A stretch of 61,699 nucleotides of DNA from Fragilaria crotonensis (taxonomy: Eukaryota; Bacillariophyta; Fragilariophyceae; Fragilariales; Fragilariaceae): NCBI GenBank assembly GCA_022925895.1, contig JAKSYS010000359.1, forward strand, positions 1-61,699, given 5' to 3'. Made by a program: the position numbers and the translations under genes. Within the stretch, counting starts at the first letter, position 1, and the number at the start of each line of letters is the position of its first letter. Of this stretch, positions 34,692 through 45,581 are shown piece by piece. The notes under the pieces were generated by a model. It saw only the letters and a program-made list of their open reading frames with translations. It had not been told where the DNA came from and made no database searches.

Positions 34692-36234
34692 TTGCCACTG
34701 CAACCACCGGCAGCCTCAACGAAGGATCTTCTTGCGTTAGGCCGACGACGCTAACACGATAGTGACATAGAATATACTTTTAGACATTCTTTATAAGTCT
34801 TTCAGGTCATATATGGTGTTTTTCTCGCGCACCGCTCTTTATGAAGTCCCCTATCTATGCAGGACCCGACTAAAAGGTTTGATTGTTACAGATTGAGTTC
34901 GTTGTCTCCTTCGCCTTCGTGGTGTAGACTTCGATGGGATCTGCAAGATCATTTGTGTCATGAACATCAATGTATCCAGTTTCTTTTGACGTACACATTT
35001 CTCTCGACCACTGGAATTTGATCAAGAATCAAAAGGTCCACACAGCGAAGGACATGCCAAGCTCACTCGGGGTTGTTCCTGTCATGCCTTTTTGATGCTC
35101 ATCCCGGGTGCATCCTAATACCTCTGGGATAGAGATAATTTTTCAAGGAAAAGATCAATTGAGTCATAACATGCATTAAATTATTGATTTTCAGCAGTTT
35201 TCAGTTGGTACTACTTTTGTGGAGCAAGGTGGTTTTCATAACACAGAGAGAGCAAGAATACCAGCCAAGCAACAATACAGGATGTATGAGACATTTGCAC
35301 CAGCAGCTGTTCCTGTTGACTTGCTGCTGTGGAGGATGGATTTCCAAAAACAAGCAAAACCATTTCAAACCACCAGATCTCATCAGTATCGACAATTCAA
35401 TGAGTTATTGGCATGGCTGGGTGGGCATTAGATCAATCATGCCTGGACAACATATTGCAATTCACGAGAAGCCTAAATATTCATGGGTATGGGATCCGCA
35501 ACACAGCAAGATGCAGGAGTCAAGTCAGCATGCTGCTTGTCAAAGGAGCAAACCTACCTTGTTTGGAGGAAGCGGAGTTTGGGAACAACAAGAAAGAATG
35601 TCTGTTGCACGATACACTCCACCTTCACTTTTTTGCCTCCCTGCCGAGTGCCGACTGCCGACTGCCGACTGCCGAGGCCTCAATAGTCATACAGTGTATG
35701 GGTCTACTGTTACCGGTAGTCCGGTAGAAATGGATTTCAATTCGACCACCGGCAGTCCGGCAGTGAAGGTTACCGATGCGTGTCATATCATTTATACGTA
35801 ATGACTCTCGGAGTAACGACATTTTCCGGACTTTCCCCGGTAGGGGGTTCCAGAGCTTTGAAACAAATCTGCGCAGATTCTACACGGTTTCATTTATGGA
35901 AGAGCCTGAATTCAGGAACCTCGTCTCAACAGACATTCAGGGAGTGGCTTTCGAGTTGAAGTCTTGCACTATTATGCACATTGTTGGAGGAAACTCTGGA
36001 GGGATCGACGAAACTGGCAGTTGGAGCTCACCAAACGCGATCGGAGACATCACCCTACTAGAGTAGTCTAGCTTACCTAACTTTTGAGTACTCTTAACGT
36101 GGTATTGACAAAAGGTTATGATTCTTAGATTGTTGTGCCCAACGGCATCAACAACGGCTGTCAGTTGGAAACTGACCGGATCTGTGCGGCGTTTCCCAGG
36201 CAACGTTGTATGGCATGACTGAACTCTGGCTGCT
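34692..36234. other. Non-coding stretch
   Basis: About 1.5 kb. Overlapping frames at 35184-35801 and 35776-36066 lack recognisable content. A short tandem repeat lies at 35642-35676. Confidence 0.35.
35642..35676. repeat. Short tandem repeat, unit TGCCGAC
   Basis: About four to five head-to-tail 7-base units, slightly degenerate at both ends. Followed by CCGGTAGTCCGGTAG and CCGGCAGTCCGGCAG words at 35714-35762. Confidence 0.6.
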
Positions 36235-36753
36235 TCATGTGGGCACGGGGCGCTTCTTTTTTGCTTCGTTTCGAGCCACGGCAGAATTCGCTTCTGAGTC
36301 GATGGATTCCGCCCCATGATTACAACTCGCCATTTGGTCTTCTAGAGCGTCAGCAACTTCCAACGAGAGAAGAAGGTCTCTGTCATTCAGCAGTATTCTT
36401 TGAATTTCGATAAGAGATTCGTCATCTATATGAATCAATCGCGAGTTCATGCCCAACATCATCATGCTTGGAGCTTTCGAGCCCCTTCTCTGGTACCGCC
36501 GTTTTTTATTGCTTGCTTGAAGCACTGCATCTCGGTCGTCTGCTGGTCCCGATACGCTTGATGATTCTGCTTGTCTTGCACTGATACAATCGGCTTTCAG
36601 AGGTAGAGGTACATTCTCCAGAGGCATTTGGGAGAGCGTTAGTAGCGTCATGGTAGTAAACTGATGGATAACTTGAGATTTCGCAGACGTTTGTAGGAAT
36701 TGTGTGAGATGCTTCGCGGGGAGCAGACACCTCGAGCAGTCATTGATGACCAT
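36235..36753 (-). CDS. Hypothetical protein (172 aa), weak
   Basis: ATG start at 36753. Contains a basic NKKRRYQRRGSK cluster and an amphipathic stretch (DDESLIEIQRILLNDRDLLLSLEVADALEDQ), then a Lys-rich end. No family recognised. It could be a fragment of a longer gene or chance. Confidence 0.3.
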   Translation of the reverse strand: MVINDCSRCLLPAKHLTQFLQTSAKSQVIHQFTTMTLLTLSQMPLENVPLPLKADCISARQAESSSVSGPADDRDAVLQASNKKRRYQRRGSKAPSMMMLGMNSRLIHIDDESLIEIQRILLNDRDLLLSLEVADALEDQMASCNHGAESIDSEANSAVARNEAKKKRPVPT

Positions 36754-37068
36754 CGTCGGTCATGTATCAAAAAGACTATTATAATTAAATCACCGGACAT
36801 CCGGAAACGAACCAACACTTTGACACTTTTATGAACAGCTTGGATTTTTGCCTGTCCATCGAGGGCGAAAAAGCCCCAAAACGGCATTCGAATCTCGAGT
36901 CAATCACGAATGCGGCATCTTTGGGTCATTCTAATTGAGGACGACCAATCGATTTAAACGGACAAAAACGACTCGTGCCACGCAACTGTGGTCCATGTAC
37001 AGTAAGGAAAAACGAAGCCTAGTAGTAAGCCCATCAACTTGGGATTCGTAGGGCATTATCAAAACCTA

Positions 37069-38313
37069 GTGTCTACCCACCTGGGCCCTGCCTTAATTAA
37101 TCCCGTCATTTTGCCTTAATTAACCCCATCATTTTCGTACGTATGCAAGACGTTTTTCTGTACAATTTATACTACAGTCCACTGAAAAATGCTCCATTCG
37201 AAGTCATCGGTGTGTAAGGATAATGCAACTTATCAGCATCAATCATTTGATCCATTTTCCTTTCTGTATCTTCAATAGAACTCACTTATGTGAAGAAAAG
37301 CTCGATACTTGATTTTTCATCCCCAATCAGTCTCTGACAAAGGGATGTAATTTTGCGTGACGCTTGGTACATGTTCTACGTATGGTCAAAACTGTTCTAA
37401 AACTTTTTGAGTCCATTTTCATTCAATTCCACTATGACAACTTGAGACGTCCCAGCAAAGATGCTGAGTGACCGATGACCGACTATTTATTGAAGTATCT
37501 GGCATCCTAAATCTGTAAGTATTCTGTGGTGAAATCATGTTCTTACAGTTCATTCAAAATTTGTCATCGTTGTGAATTTTTGAAAGCGTGGTATATATTC
37601 TACACGATTTTCGTGTAGAAATTGTCCGTTATGGTTCCTCTTCTGATCGATATTTCGTTGCCAATACTTCAAGCTGGTCAAATATCCAGCACGCTACATA
37701 ACCATTCGAAGTATACTGAAGATGACGATATCATAAGTATATTCAATCATGAGAAGACAACGACTTTAACGAATGGGGTCAGAAATCAATTTATCCACCG
37801 TAGACTACAGTATATATTCTACACGATTCTTCATCATTTTTTTCTCCTGGTTTGATGTCTCTCTCAATTGAGTGCTGTCGCATGAAAAGTGAAAATTAGG
37901 ACAAGTTTCATGTTTAGAAACAACACTTCAATGTATTTGAAACACTATGGTCACCTTACTTTTGATTGCATTTGACGAGAACATAATCAAACCGAAGGCT
38001 GAAATGGTGTCTCTGAATCTTAGTTTTGCGTAGCATCTGGTATTATTTCTACTGCTGGGCAAAATCAGAAATGACCCGAAAAAAATTGAGGGTGCAGTAA
38101 ATTGATGCAGAAAAGCTATTGCTTCTCGATGATAAACAATATCCAGATACTAAGCTTCGAAACCATGCAAGTTCATACGGTTCTTGAGCCGCTGCCCAGG
38201 TTTCGAGTCCATTGGACAACGTGCAAGTAATAGCGAACTGTTTCTGCAATGAGCAAATACGGGGTTAATTAACCCCAAATGGGGTTAATTAACCCCGTCA
38301 GGTGGGTAGACAC
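37069..38313. mobile_element. Non-autonomous DNA transposon with 15-bp TIRs (1245 bp)
   Basis: Perfect inverted ends GTGTCTACCCACCTG (37069-37083) and complement (38299-38313), each adjoining TA within CTAG. The target duplication is TA, or CTAG if the palindrome is the site. Subterminal TTAATTAA-centred words occur twice at each end (GCCTTAATTAACCCC on the left; GGGGTTAATTAACCCC on the right). The interior has no coding frame of note but carries a perfect hairpin at 37598-37620 and a second copy of its left arm near 37811. Family is not assignable from ends alone. Confidence 0.75.
37598..37620. repeat. Perfect hairpin inside the 1245-bp element
   Basis: TTCTACACGA, a TTT loop, then TCGTGTAGAA: a 10-bp stem with 3-nt loop. 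TATATTCTACACGATT recurs near 37809-37826 without the second arm. Confidence 0.6.
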
Positions 38314-38315
38314 TA

Positions 38316-40743
38316 GAGAGTCACAAATCATACGAAGCGTACCACGACCGCGGAGTTGAGAGCATAGAGATCCCGCGAGCCTAACTCTCCCCTAAGTCAT
38401 TAGTGCCAGATTGCAGTTGCGAGAAGGTCATCTTGTCCCACGTCCTTCCCACCACCATCTCGGCTCATGCCTGGTGATAGTGGAAGCAATAAGCTTTCAA
38501 GCTACGTGATATGTACAGAGATTTTCTCGGTACAACGCAGCCGGCAACCAATCACATCGTAGAAAAGCTTATTGCTCCATTGCCGTCGACCAACCATATC
38601 GTCGTAAAGCTTATTGAGTCCGCCGTAGCCCAGCGTGCAAAATGTACTGCTTTAGCAGCACAAAAACTCAGTATGCATACATAGTCCGAGTACTCCGGTC
38701 TACGCAGTATGTAATATGTACGCGCCATTCGGAAACTCGGAATAGACCATAGACCGTACTCCAGTACGACGCAATACTGTAGTGTTCAGTTCGTACTGTT
38801 GGTGGTACGTGGAGATGCCCGAGGGGAATAAAAATCATCAACACCACTCTGCGAAGGCTCACAAATTATTAACACCAATCTGCTCAGTCTCACTATTGTG
38901 CCATTTCCATCCTGCTGTGGATGTATGTTTCAGCTTCAAACTTCCTGACATTTCACTATACTAGTAACAAGATGCAAGCAAGGAGCAGATGGGCAAGCAC
39001 CAAGGAGCAAACATGCCATGCATGTTTGATGAATGTGATTGTGATGGGCAAGCTACTGACAAAACATTCAGAAACATCATGATGGGAAATTGCAGTGAGA
39101 CCTTAGTGAATAATGAACTAGAATAACAGAATCTGCTCCTGGCCTTCTTGCTCATTTTGAGGTAAACTTGAGTCTTGTAGTGAGTCTGCAGTGTGAAGAA
39201 ACCAGGAGCCCTGATGCTTTACCAGAAGTCCCAAAATTGTTAAAGATTGTCCACATTACCTCTTTAATCAAATGCATTCCTGTATTTGTACTATTGCGTA
39301 TCACCTAGCTAGGTGTTACAAATTTGCAAACTTTAAACCACTGAATCCTACTTCTTTAATGTGATGCATTTCTGACAGTAGGATGATGCATGTTGCTCTA
39401 GACAAGTGATGCTATCCATTCATTTTTTATCATCAATCATGGCACCAAGCTTCAACTTCTGAAGAGCAAAAGTTGAATGAAATTTCAAATCTAGACCTGT
39501 GCAAATGAAGGACTTACAGGTTTTTATGTCAAGAACAAGTCTCGCTTGCAAGACAACAGCAAGGTCCATTCAGCACTATTGGTTAAGACATTTATACTGT
39601 GTCAAGGATCATAACACAGCCAGTGGATTGCTGATTGCCAACTCCAGCACAGTATTTTGCTGAAACTCATCTTAATACTATGTCAATGAGATCCTTGCAA
39701 ACAGCTGTAATTTGATTTGCTGGGCACAGGAAGAACAAGAAAATACTTTATTGCTGTTGCATTTTGCTCATGCTAAGATTTCTTCCAACATTAAAATTAA
39801 AAGGCCTTTGTGGAGGCATTCTGTCTAAAAGCATAATGAAGGCATTAAATGCTTCCTTGGTTAAATCCTATTGGCAATTGGATGTGGCACCCCAGCCAAA
39901 CACATTGCATTCATTTTTATTTCCTTGAAGGGTGACTGTGAGGCTTGTCTCATTCTGTCATGATTTAATCCAAGTTACCAAGATGAATCCGACACATAGT
40001 CAATGGCAGATCAATGCTCATATGGCATTGCATTTGCACCAACTTCAATGTGAGGTAGAGTCCTAGGCATTGTGCATCAGAATGAGCAAGATACATGCCC
40101 TAAGCAAGTCAAATTATATGGACCTGTTGCTGCAGATTTGTGATTGCAGCAGAGTTTTTTCTCTCTTGCTGTGACTTGTCTCACAATTCCTGCCATTTGA
40201 AGAGAGATAGAATTTACAATTGTCTCTGCTATTGGACAACTTCAAAAGCATTTCCATTTTACATTTCTAGCTACACACACTACAAAATACTACTCCTGAT
40301 AAATTCATCCACATCCACATGCTCCTCACTGAGGTGATGACCACATTTACAAAGTCATGCTAGATCATAACAAAAGGATTTATGCTTGTAGTAGTCTAGT
40401 ATTTGGTAACCTTTGCACCGTTGTCATGGCAATGCACAACACCAGATAGTGTGCGACGGAGTAGCAGTAGTACATGGCTCCTAGTATCCGGTCCACAGTA
40501 CAATTTTTCTCTCCTTTTTCCCCCTTCTTCCCCGCTTTTTTTTTATAATTACCTCCACTAACACCATACATAAGCCATCCCATCCAGTCGACGATTCCGT
40601 TGCGAATCGGGTGGTCCATATGATGCTCGATGCGCGATTGTTGAGGCAGTGTGTCTTCGCCGGGGCAAACATCATCGACTAGTATCGATCTGAGTTTACA
40701 ATCATGGTTAGTCAGCATAAGTTCCCATGTTGATAGAACAGGC
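38316..40743. other. Gene-poor stretch
   Basis: About 2.4 kb. 38500-38830 holds AAGCTTATTG repeats and GTAC words. 38900-40380 is different in texture, with few GTAC words and no gene. An open frame on the minus strand (40511-40690, VDDVCPGEDTLPQQS, MDHPIRNGIVDWMGW) downstream of the esterase looks coding but cannot be joined cleanly. Confidence 0.35.
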
Positions 40744-43497
40744 TCACTTACATCGAATACGGTCCCACATGTCGCAGGTGCAATCCCTTTCTACAGAGCG
40801 ACCTTCAGGTGGCCACTTGAGCTCGAGCATCTCCGGAAAGAAATCTTCGTTCCATTCAGATAAAGAACGCTCTCCAGCAAGTCCGATCCCCATTATCCCC
40901 ATCTCCTGGGCGATGCGGAGTACCTCTTGAGCTTCTGCGTCCCGCAAATCCTGCTCGTGGTCGAGCCGTAAGGAACTGCGGAACAGAAAACGACTAGTCA
41001 GAAAGGCTTTATCGAGCTCATTCTCGTGCGACTTGTGTACCGCACGGCGTAGTTCAGTACGATAGATGTCTTCATCGACTACCTCGTAACCCAGCGCGGC
41101 TAGAGCGCGTCGTCTGTAGGCTCTTTCAGCCTTGCTATCAGCCCACACAATTTTTTCACGCTCCCCTTCTGTATCCCGATCGTCTTCGCTCCAATCTTCG
41201 TCATAACCATCAAAGAGCCAGGTCATATCTTCCGACGCGACCGGGGAGTCAGTATCAGAACGGCGTTGCTGGTGCCGCCATGGAAGCCAGGTAGCCTTGC
41301 TACCCTCGTAGTTAGGATCTCCGGTCTTCGCAAATGCTGTCCAGCGCTCCGACATATCAGACGATATCTCTTCGTCGGCGTCTTCCTTGAAATAGTCACC
41401 GAAGAAGTGACTAAGGATACGTTGAAATGCGTAAGTGTAATTGCCCTGAGTCTGATCATCGTCGACTCCGCTGTTTTGCCAATCCTCTGCTATGTAGGCC
41501 TCAACCGCCCCTTGATAGGCAGCCAAGATATCAGTGTACGGGTATTCCGGAGCCGAGGGTGCTTCTCTTTGCGCAATTGGTCCCAGAGTCGAGTAGTCTG
41601 ATCTTATCACCGGCATGGCTTGAAACACATAGGGCAGTTCGGAAGTGTGGCAAGATTTGCCCCAGCATTCCTTGTATCCAGGGATGTGAGTAGGTTGGCT
41701 GAAACGATACACGTATACATTCTTTTCTCTCTTGTACTTTCTTCGAAGTCCACTGATGGTGTGCGCATAATGCCAAGTTGGACACCGAAATAGGTAGTCG
41801 TCAATGATTCGACTCATGACAGGTCTGTAGTCAACAACAACTTTAGCTGCTTCCTTTAAAGCCTTCATCTTTTGGCGTTGTATTCGCTTCGCTTCTCGTA
41901 CCCTAGCCTTCTCTGCGTCCTCGTTGGCGATTTCATCAGGATCGCGTTGATTGGGCAAAAATCTTGCTACCGTTTCTATCTGTCGCATTGTGAAGTTTAC
42001 GATGCCGCCTCCCCGACTCCACGTGTCTACCAGAGCTTGCGCTTCGTCATATCGACGTTGAGCCTTTCGGGTGGCATTCATGGCCAAGAGAGCCTCGTAC
42101 TCCCGCTCCAGTTGATCTTTATGGTCCAAATAAAATTGGCGGTTTTCTTCTTCTATTTGCTTTCGCGCCAAGTCCTCTGCATCCATTTCAACCTGATCGA
42201 CATACTGTCGATAGTGCTTCAGAACGCGACTAGCAGAGTCACGAAAAAGAGCGCCGACGAACATCCAGTATACGGCTTTTGGCATTGGCGCTGGGAAGAC
42301 ATTGTAGACAAAAATCTCACCCTCGTGTTTGTTGGACCCGATGATGATAGGAATATCAGGGGGGACGAGGTCGAGATGTCGAAGAGGTTGCGATACATTG
42401 ACAGCTGCCCATTTTTGTGAATTGACAGGCTGATGCCGGAACACGTATTGTGAAGTTCTAAACGGTGTCTGCACAATGCCCTGGGGCCCAATAGTCACTT
42501 GGGTAAGTTGAGTCAAGGTTGGGCTCCAAGTGAAAAAGTCGCCAACAGATCGGGGAACACCCATGAGACCAGCTTGCACCTTAATTAAATCTTCGACACG
42601 TTCTGTACGTAAGCATCCCAAATCTCGACAGTCGACTGCTCGTTTAAATGCGTCCCCAATAAAGTCAGCAACGGTCGGGGTACGAAAGGTGTATCCCATT
42701 GGAAAGGACTGCATGATGACTCTGTGAAAGAGCGTCCCAGCCCCTTCCATCATAAGGTGCAATCCAATCATGACTGCCCCCGCTGACTCTCCAAAGAGTG
42801 TGACTTGGTTAGGATCTCCGCCGAAGTGCTGGATATTGGTGGATATGAAATCTAAGGCTGCACGCTGGTCCATCAAGCCAAAGTTACCATAGAGACCATC
42901 GGCCGAGCTTACCAGAAATCCCAGGGCACCAAGACGATAATTGACGCTCACAACAATCAGGTCACGTTCCACGAGCGCCTTTCCCTGATATTCTGGACGG
43001 TGCGAACCACCCATTTGAAAAGCCCCACCGTGAAGCCAAACCATCACCGGCAACAGTTTCTTTCGAGATAATTGTCCGGCGGGGGTAAATATGTTCAGCG
43101 TCAAGCAGTCCTCACTCATCGGATTTTTACACGAATTGTGGACATCTCTCACTTGCCAGCAGTCAGGCCCATATTGTGTGCCGTCCAACACGGCCGGGGC
43201 CCACGGCGACACTGGTTCCGGAGGAGCGAAACGCAGGTTGCCAACCGGGGGCGCCACGTAAGGGATGTTACCAAAGAAATCCATCCCCTCGGAACGCCTT
43301 CCCTTGACTTTTCCAAGCTTGGGGAGGAGTGTCGTGACGCTCCGGACGTCTTCGTCGCCGCCGCGCGGTATTTTGGAAGTCAAGTCGTGAAGAAAGGACG
43401 AAAGGTCATCGTGTTCATCAGTGGCGGCGACAGCTCGACAAAGAATTGTGGATATAACGAGCAGGAATGATATTTTGGCATATCGAAGTCGCAACAT
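40744..43497 (-). CDS. Large secreted type-B carboxylesterase with coiled insertion (917 aa)
   Basis: Alpha/beta-hydrolase of the carboxylesterase type B/cholinesterase family, hydrolysing carboxylic esters. The ATG at 43497 is chosen because LRLRYAKISFLLVISTILCRAVAA is a signal peptide; upstream codons are in the leader. Family motifs: EDCLTLNIF, oxyanion-hole WLHGGAF, nucleophile elbow FGESAG (Ser near 238 from this start), Glu in GSNKHEGEIF, and His in CHTSELPYVF. Between Glu and His lies a highly charged, coiled-coil-like insertion of over 100 residues (LEREYEALLAMNATRKAQRR; AEKARVREAKRIQRQKMKAL), and the C-terminus is extended by about 200 residues, making it far longer than the usual ~550. 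Frame intact. A strong donor GTAAGT overlaps the last codons, so a further 3' exon is possible. Confidence 0.88.
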   Translation of the reverse strand: MLRLRYAKISFLLVISTILCRAVAATDEHDDLSSFLHDLTSKIPRGGDEDVRSVTTLLPKLGKVKGRRSEGMDFFGNIPYVAPPVGNLRFAPPEPVSPWAPAVLDGTQYGPDCWQVRDVHNSCKNPMSEDCLTLNIFTPAGQLSRKKLLPVMVWLHGGAFQMGGSHRPEYQGKALVERDLIVVSVNYRLGALGFLVSSADGLYGNFGLMDQRAALDFISTNIQHFGGDPNQVTLFGESAGAVMIGLHLMMEGAGTLFHRVIMQSFPMGYTFRTPTVADFIGDAFKRAVDCRDLGCLRTERVEDLIKVQAGLMGVPRSVGDFFTWSPTLTQLTQVTIGPQGIVQTPFRTSQYVFRHQPVNSQKWAAVNVSQPLRHLDLVPPDIPIIIGSNKHEGEIFVYNVFPAPMPKAVYWMFVGALFRDSASRVLKHYRQYVDQVEMDAEDLARKQIEEENRQFYLDHKDQLEREYEALLAMNATRKAQRRYDEAQALVDTWSRGGGIVNFTMRQIETVARFLPNQRDPDEIANEDAEKARVREAKRIQRQKMKALKEAAKVVVDYRPVMSRIIDDYLFRCPTWHYAHTISGLRRKYKREKNVYVYRFSQPTHIPGYKECWGKSCHTSELPYVFQAMPVIRSDYSTLGPIAQREAPSAPEYPYTDILAAYQGAVEAYIAEDWQNSGVDDDQTQGNYTYAFQRILSHFFGDYFKEDADEEISSDMSERWTAFAKTGDPNYEGSKATWLPWRHQQRRSDTDSPVASEDMTWLFDGYDEDWSEDDRDTEGEREKIVWADSKAERAYRRRALAALGYEVVDEDIYRTELRRAVHKSHENELDKAFLTSRFLFRSSLRLDHEQDLRDAEAQEVLRIAQEMGIMGIGLAGERSLSEWNEDFFPEMLELKWPPEGRSVERDCTCDMWDRIRCK

Positions 43498-43933
43498 GCT
43501 TGAGTGAGCTGTCAAAGTCGCAATCGTTTCCTTGCCATCATGACTTGACATCTCGCATGACGCATGAATATGGCAAGTACAGTGTAAGTGATCGTTGAGT
43601 TGAATCGTTGTCTTTCCGAGCTCATTTTTTGGCGCTTTTTGAGTTGTCACGTATGCTCGCCACGTGGAGAGGCCTACTGGCAGGGTATACCACCGACTCT
43701 GAGACACTGTGTACAGGATTTACTGGCACCATTCTTGCAATGCACCGTGCTCCGTATGTGAAGCATGTGAGATGGCTTTCAGGAATCACACCAACGCTTC
43801 CGCAACGTGTAGCAGTCTACTGTACAGTTTCTAGTTTACAATAGTCGAAGTTGCATCCATGAAATGGATGTAACAAATAATGTGTAGCAACGCTGTAGCT
43901 AGCTACAAGCCTTCGCCGAGTACTCTAAAGTCG
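43498..43933. other. Spacer between esterase and SET gene
   Basis: Both flanking genes are on the minus strand; this should contain the esterase promoter and SET gene 3' end. No gene is seen. Confidence 0.35.
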
Positions 43934-45581
43934 CTAGAGCATCAGGAGTTCACTATTGTCAAGTGTGGCTGCCAGCATGATCTTGTACGCTTCGAAGTCA
44001 AGGTCGGATGTTCTCAAAAGACGCAAGGCCAGTGTCGCCAGATTATAAAAGTGGCGGATGATTTGCTTTTCTCCTCGCCGTACGATGATGGCATTGCGTA
44101 GCCTTTGAAAGTCTCGGTGTCGACCGAACCATCGCCGTCTACGACTGAAGCCTCGATGCAAAAGAATGTCATCTTCTTCGAGAGTCGTTTTGTACTTGCC
44201 GAGGTCGTCATTTGCAGCTCGTTGTAGCCGTTCCATTGCCCTAATTTCGTTGGGCACTGAAAAGGGAGATCGACTCAATGTCGCTCCCATTTGTGGTACC
44301 AACCCATCATCTGTCTGTGTTGTTTCTTCTCCCTTCTTCAAGAACAGAGATTTCATAGCATTCAGTTCTGAGTCGTGGGCTGATGCCACTCGGCAGAGAC
44401 TCAATGCCGATTGATAGGTCCAGGGTTGCCGACGCAAACTGTAACGTCTCGAGTCACGTCATGACAATCCCCAAGACCATCTGCCTCCCACAAAATCTCA
44501 ATATCTTTCTGATCGACATCGTGGCGAACCACAAGACTCAATGACAACTTCGCTTTATTCTCACAAGCGTGTTGAGAGTCGTCCAAAATTGAGAAACCGT
44601 AATTCATGAGAAAGTTGGAGTTGCTGTGATCACCATACGAGATTTCAATTTGCTTTGCATCGACGTCTTTATACGAGCGTCATCGGGCATGAGCAAATGA
44701 AAGCCACTCGAATCAATCTCCCAGTTGCACTTGACAACGTCACGTTGTGAGACAGCTTGACTAGCACTGATGTGATTGAGCATGTCAATAAATGGAACAA
44801 GGCAAATTTCTCCGCTTGCATGGTCAGTAAATGCTCTGGAGGTAATAACAGATCTCGCCCAGTACCAAGTTTCCAGCGAGACAAACTCCGTTGATGTCCC
44901 GCCAGCCTCTCGAATAGCAGCTAGAACAATTTTATGCTCATCCTCCCATTCCTTTCTTCGATTCTGTACTGCCTCTTTGACAACCGAATTTTGTAGCTCC
45001 TCCAGCAACAGCGCATCCCAAAACACCGGCAAATGTTTCAATCCCTCCAGAGATGGCAGCGTCTGGAGGTACGGCGAAAAGGCTCCTCCACACAGTTTCT
45101 TTTGCTTTGTCAGACTCAAAAAGATGGCAATGTACATGGACGGCAATTCCCCGCCGTGACTAGCCCTAGTAGTGTCATGTCGCGCAAAGTATTCTTGTAC
45201 AGCTCGTCCGGTTGGCGTTTCCAGTCCGCACTGGGGCGTCACAAATTCCGTGCGGTCCACAAAGGCAAGCTCGCTGTCGACGTTGTTGTGTGCGTGATAA
45301 TGGTGATGCACGTCGATCGTAGCAGTTGAAGTAGCACACGAACGTTCCAATTGAATGCCGCACTCATTGCGTGACACCACCACCACAGACACGCCCTTGT
45401 CAACTCGTGACGGGCCCCGTACGAGATGTTCGATTAAATTCTGAGTACTCCTAGGCGGTAGTTGATGTGATGATCGCCTTCCGCCAAACGGAGACCACAA
45501 CGCCAAGCAACATTTACAAAGGACGTTGACAAGGAACAACAACAGCAGGCTGTGGATTAGACGGGGCGACGTAAAACCCAT
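43934..45581 (-). CDS. SET-domain lysine methyltransferase, Rubisco-LSMT/SETD3 class, two frame breaks
   Basis: SET-domain protein methyltransferase using S-adenosylmethionine. The ATG at 45581 begins a signal peptide (LIHSLLLLFLVNVLCKCCLA) followed directly by LWSPFGGRR; an aromatic near the cleavage site is compatible with a plastid bipartite leader. The SET core shows YWARSVITSRAF, LVPFIDMLNH and, after a break, IEISYGDHSNSNFLMNYGF, which is the split SET signature of the Rubisco LSMT/SETD3 class (D-M-x-N-H and E-I-x-I-S-Y-G plus L-x-x-Y-G-F). The C-terminal substrate-binding region is helical and basic. Breaks near 44675 and 44440 each need one added base. Rubisco itself as substrate is only one possibility. 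Confidence 0.8.

Noticed and set aside
35642-35676. CRISPR-like array
   Set aside because: Units are 7 bases with no spacers; it is a simple tandem repeat in eukaryotic DNA.
35184-35801. 205-residue plus-strand frame
   Set aside because: No domain, atypical composition, and competing open frames of similar length overlap it.
1399-45581. Programmed -1 ribosomal frameshifting as the explanation of the breaks
   Set aside because: The sites share no slippery heptamer or downstream structure that I can see, and six in one gene would be implausible. Missing bases are simpler.
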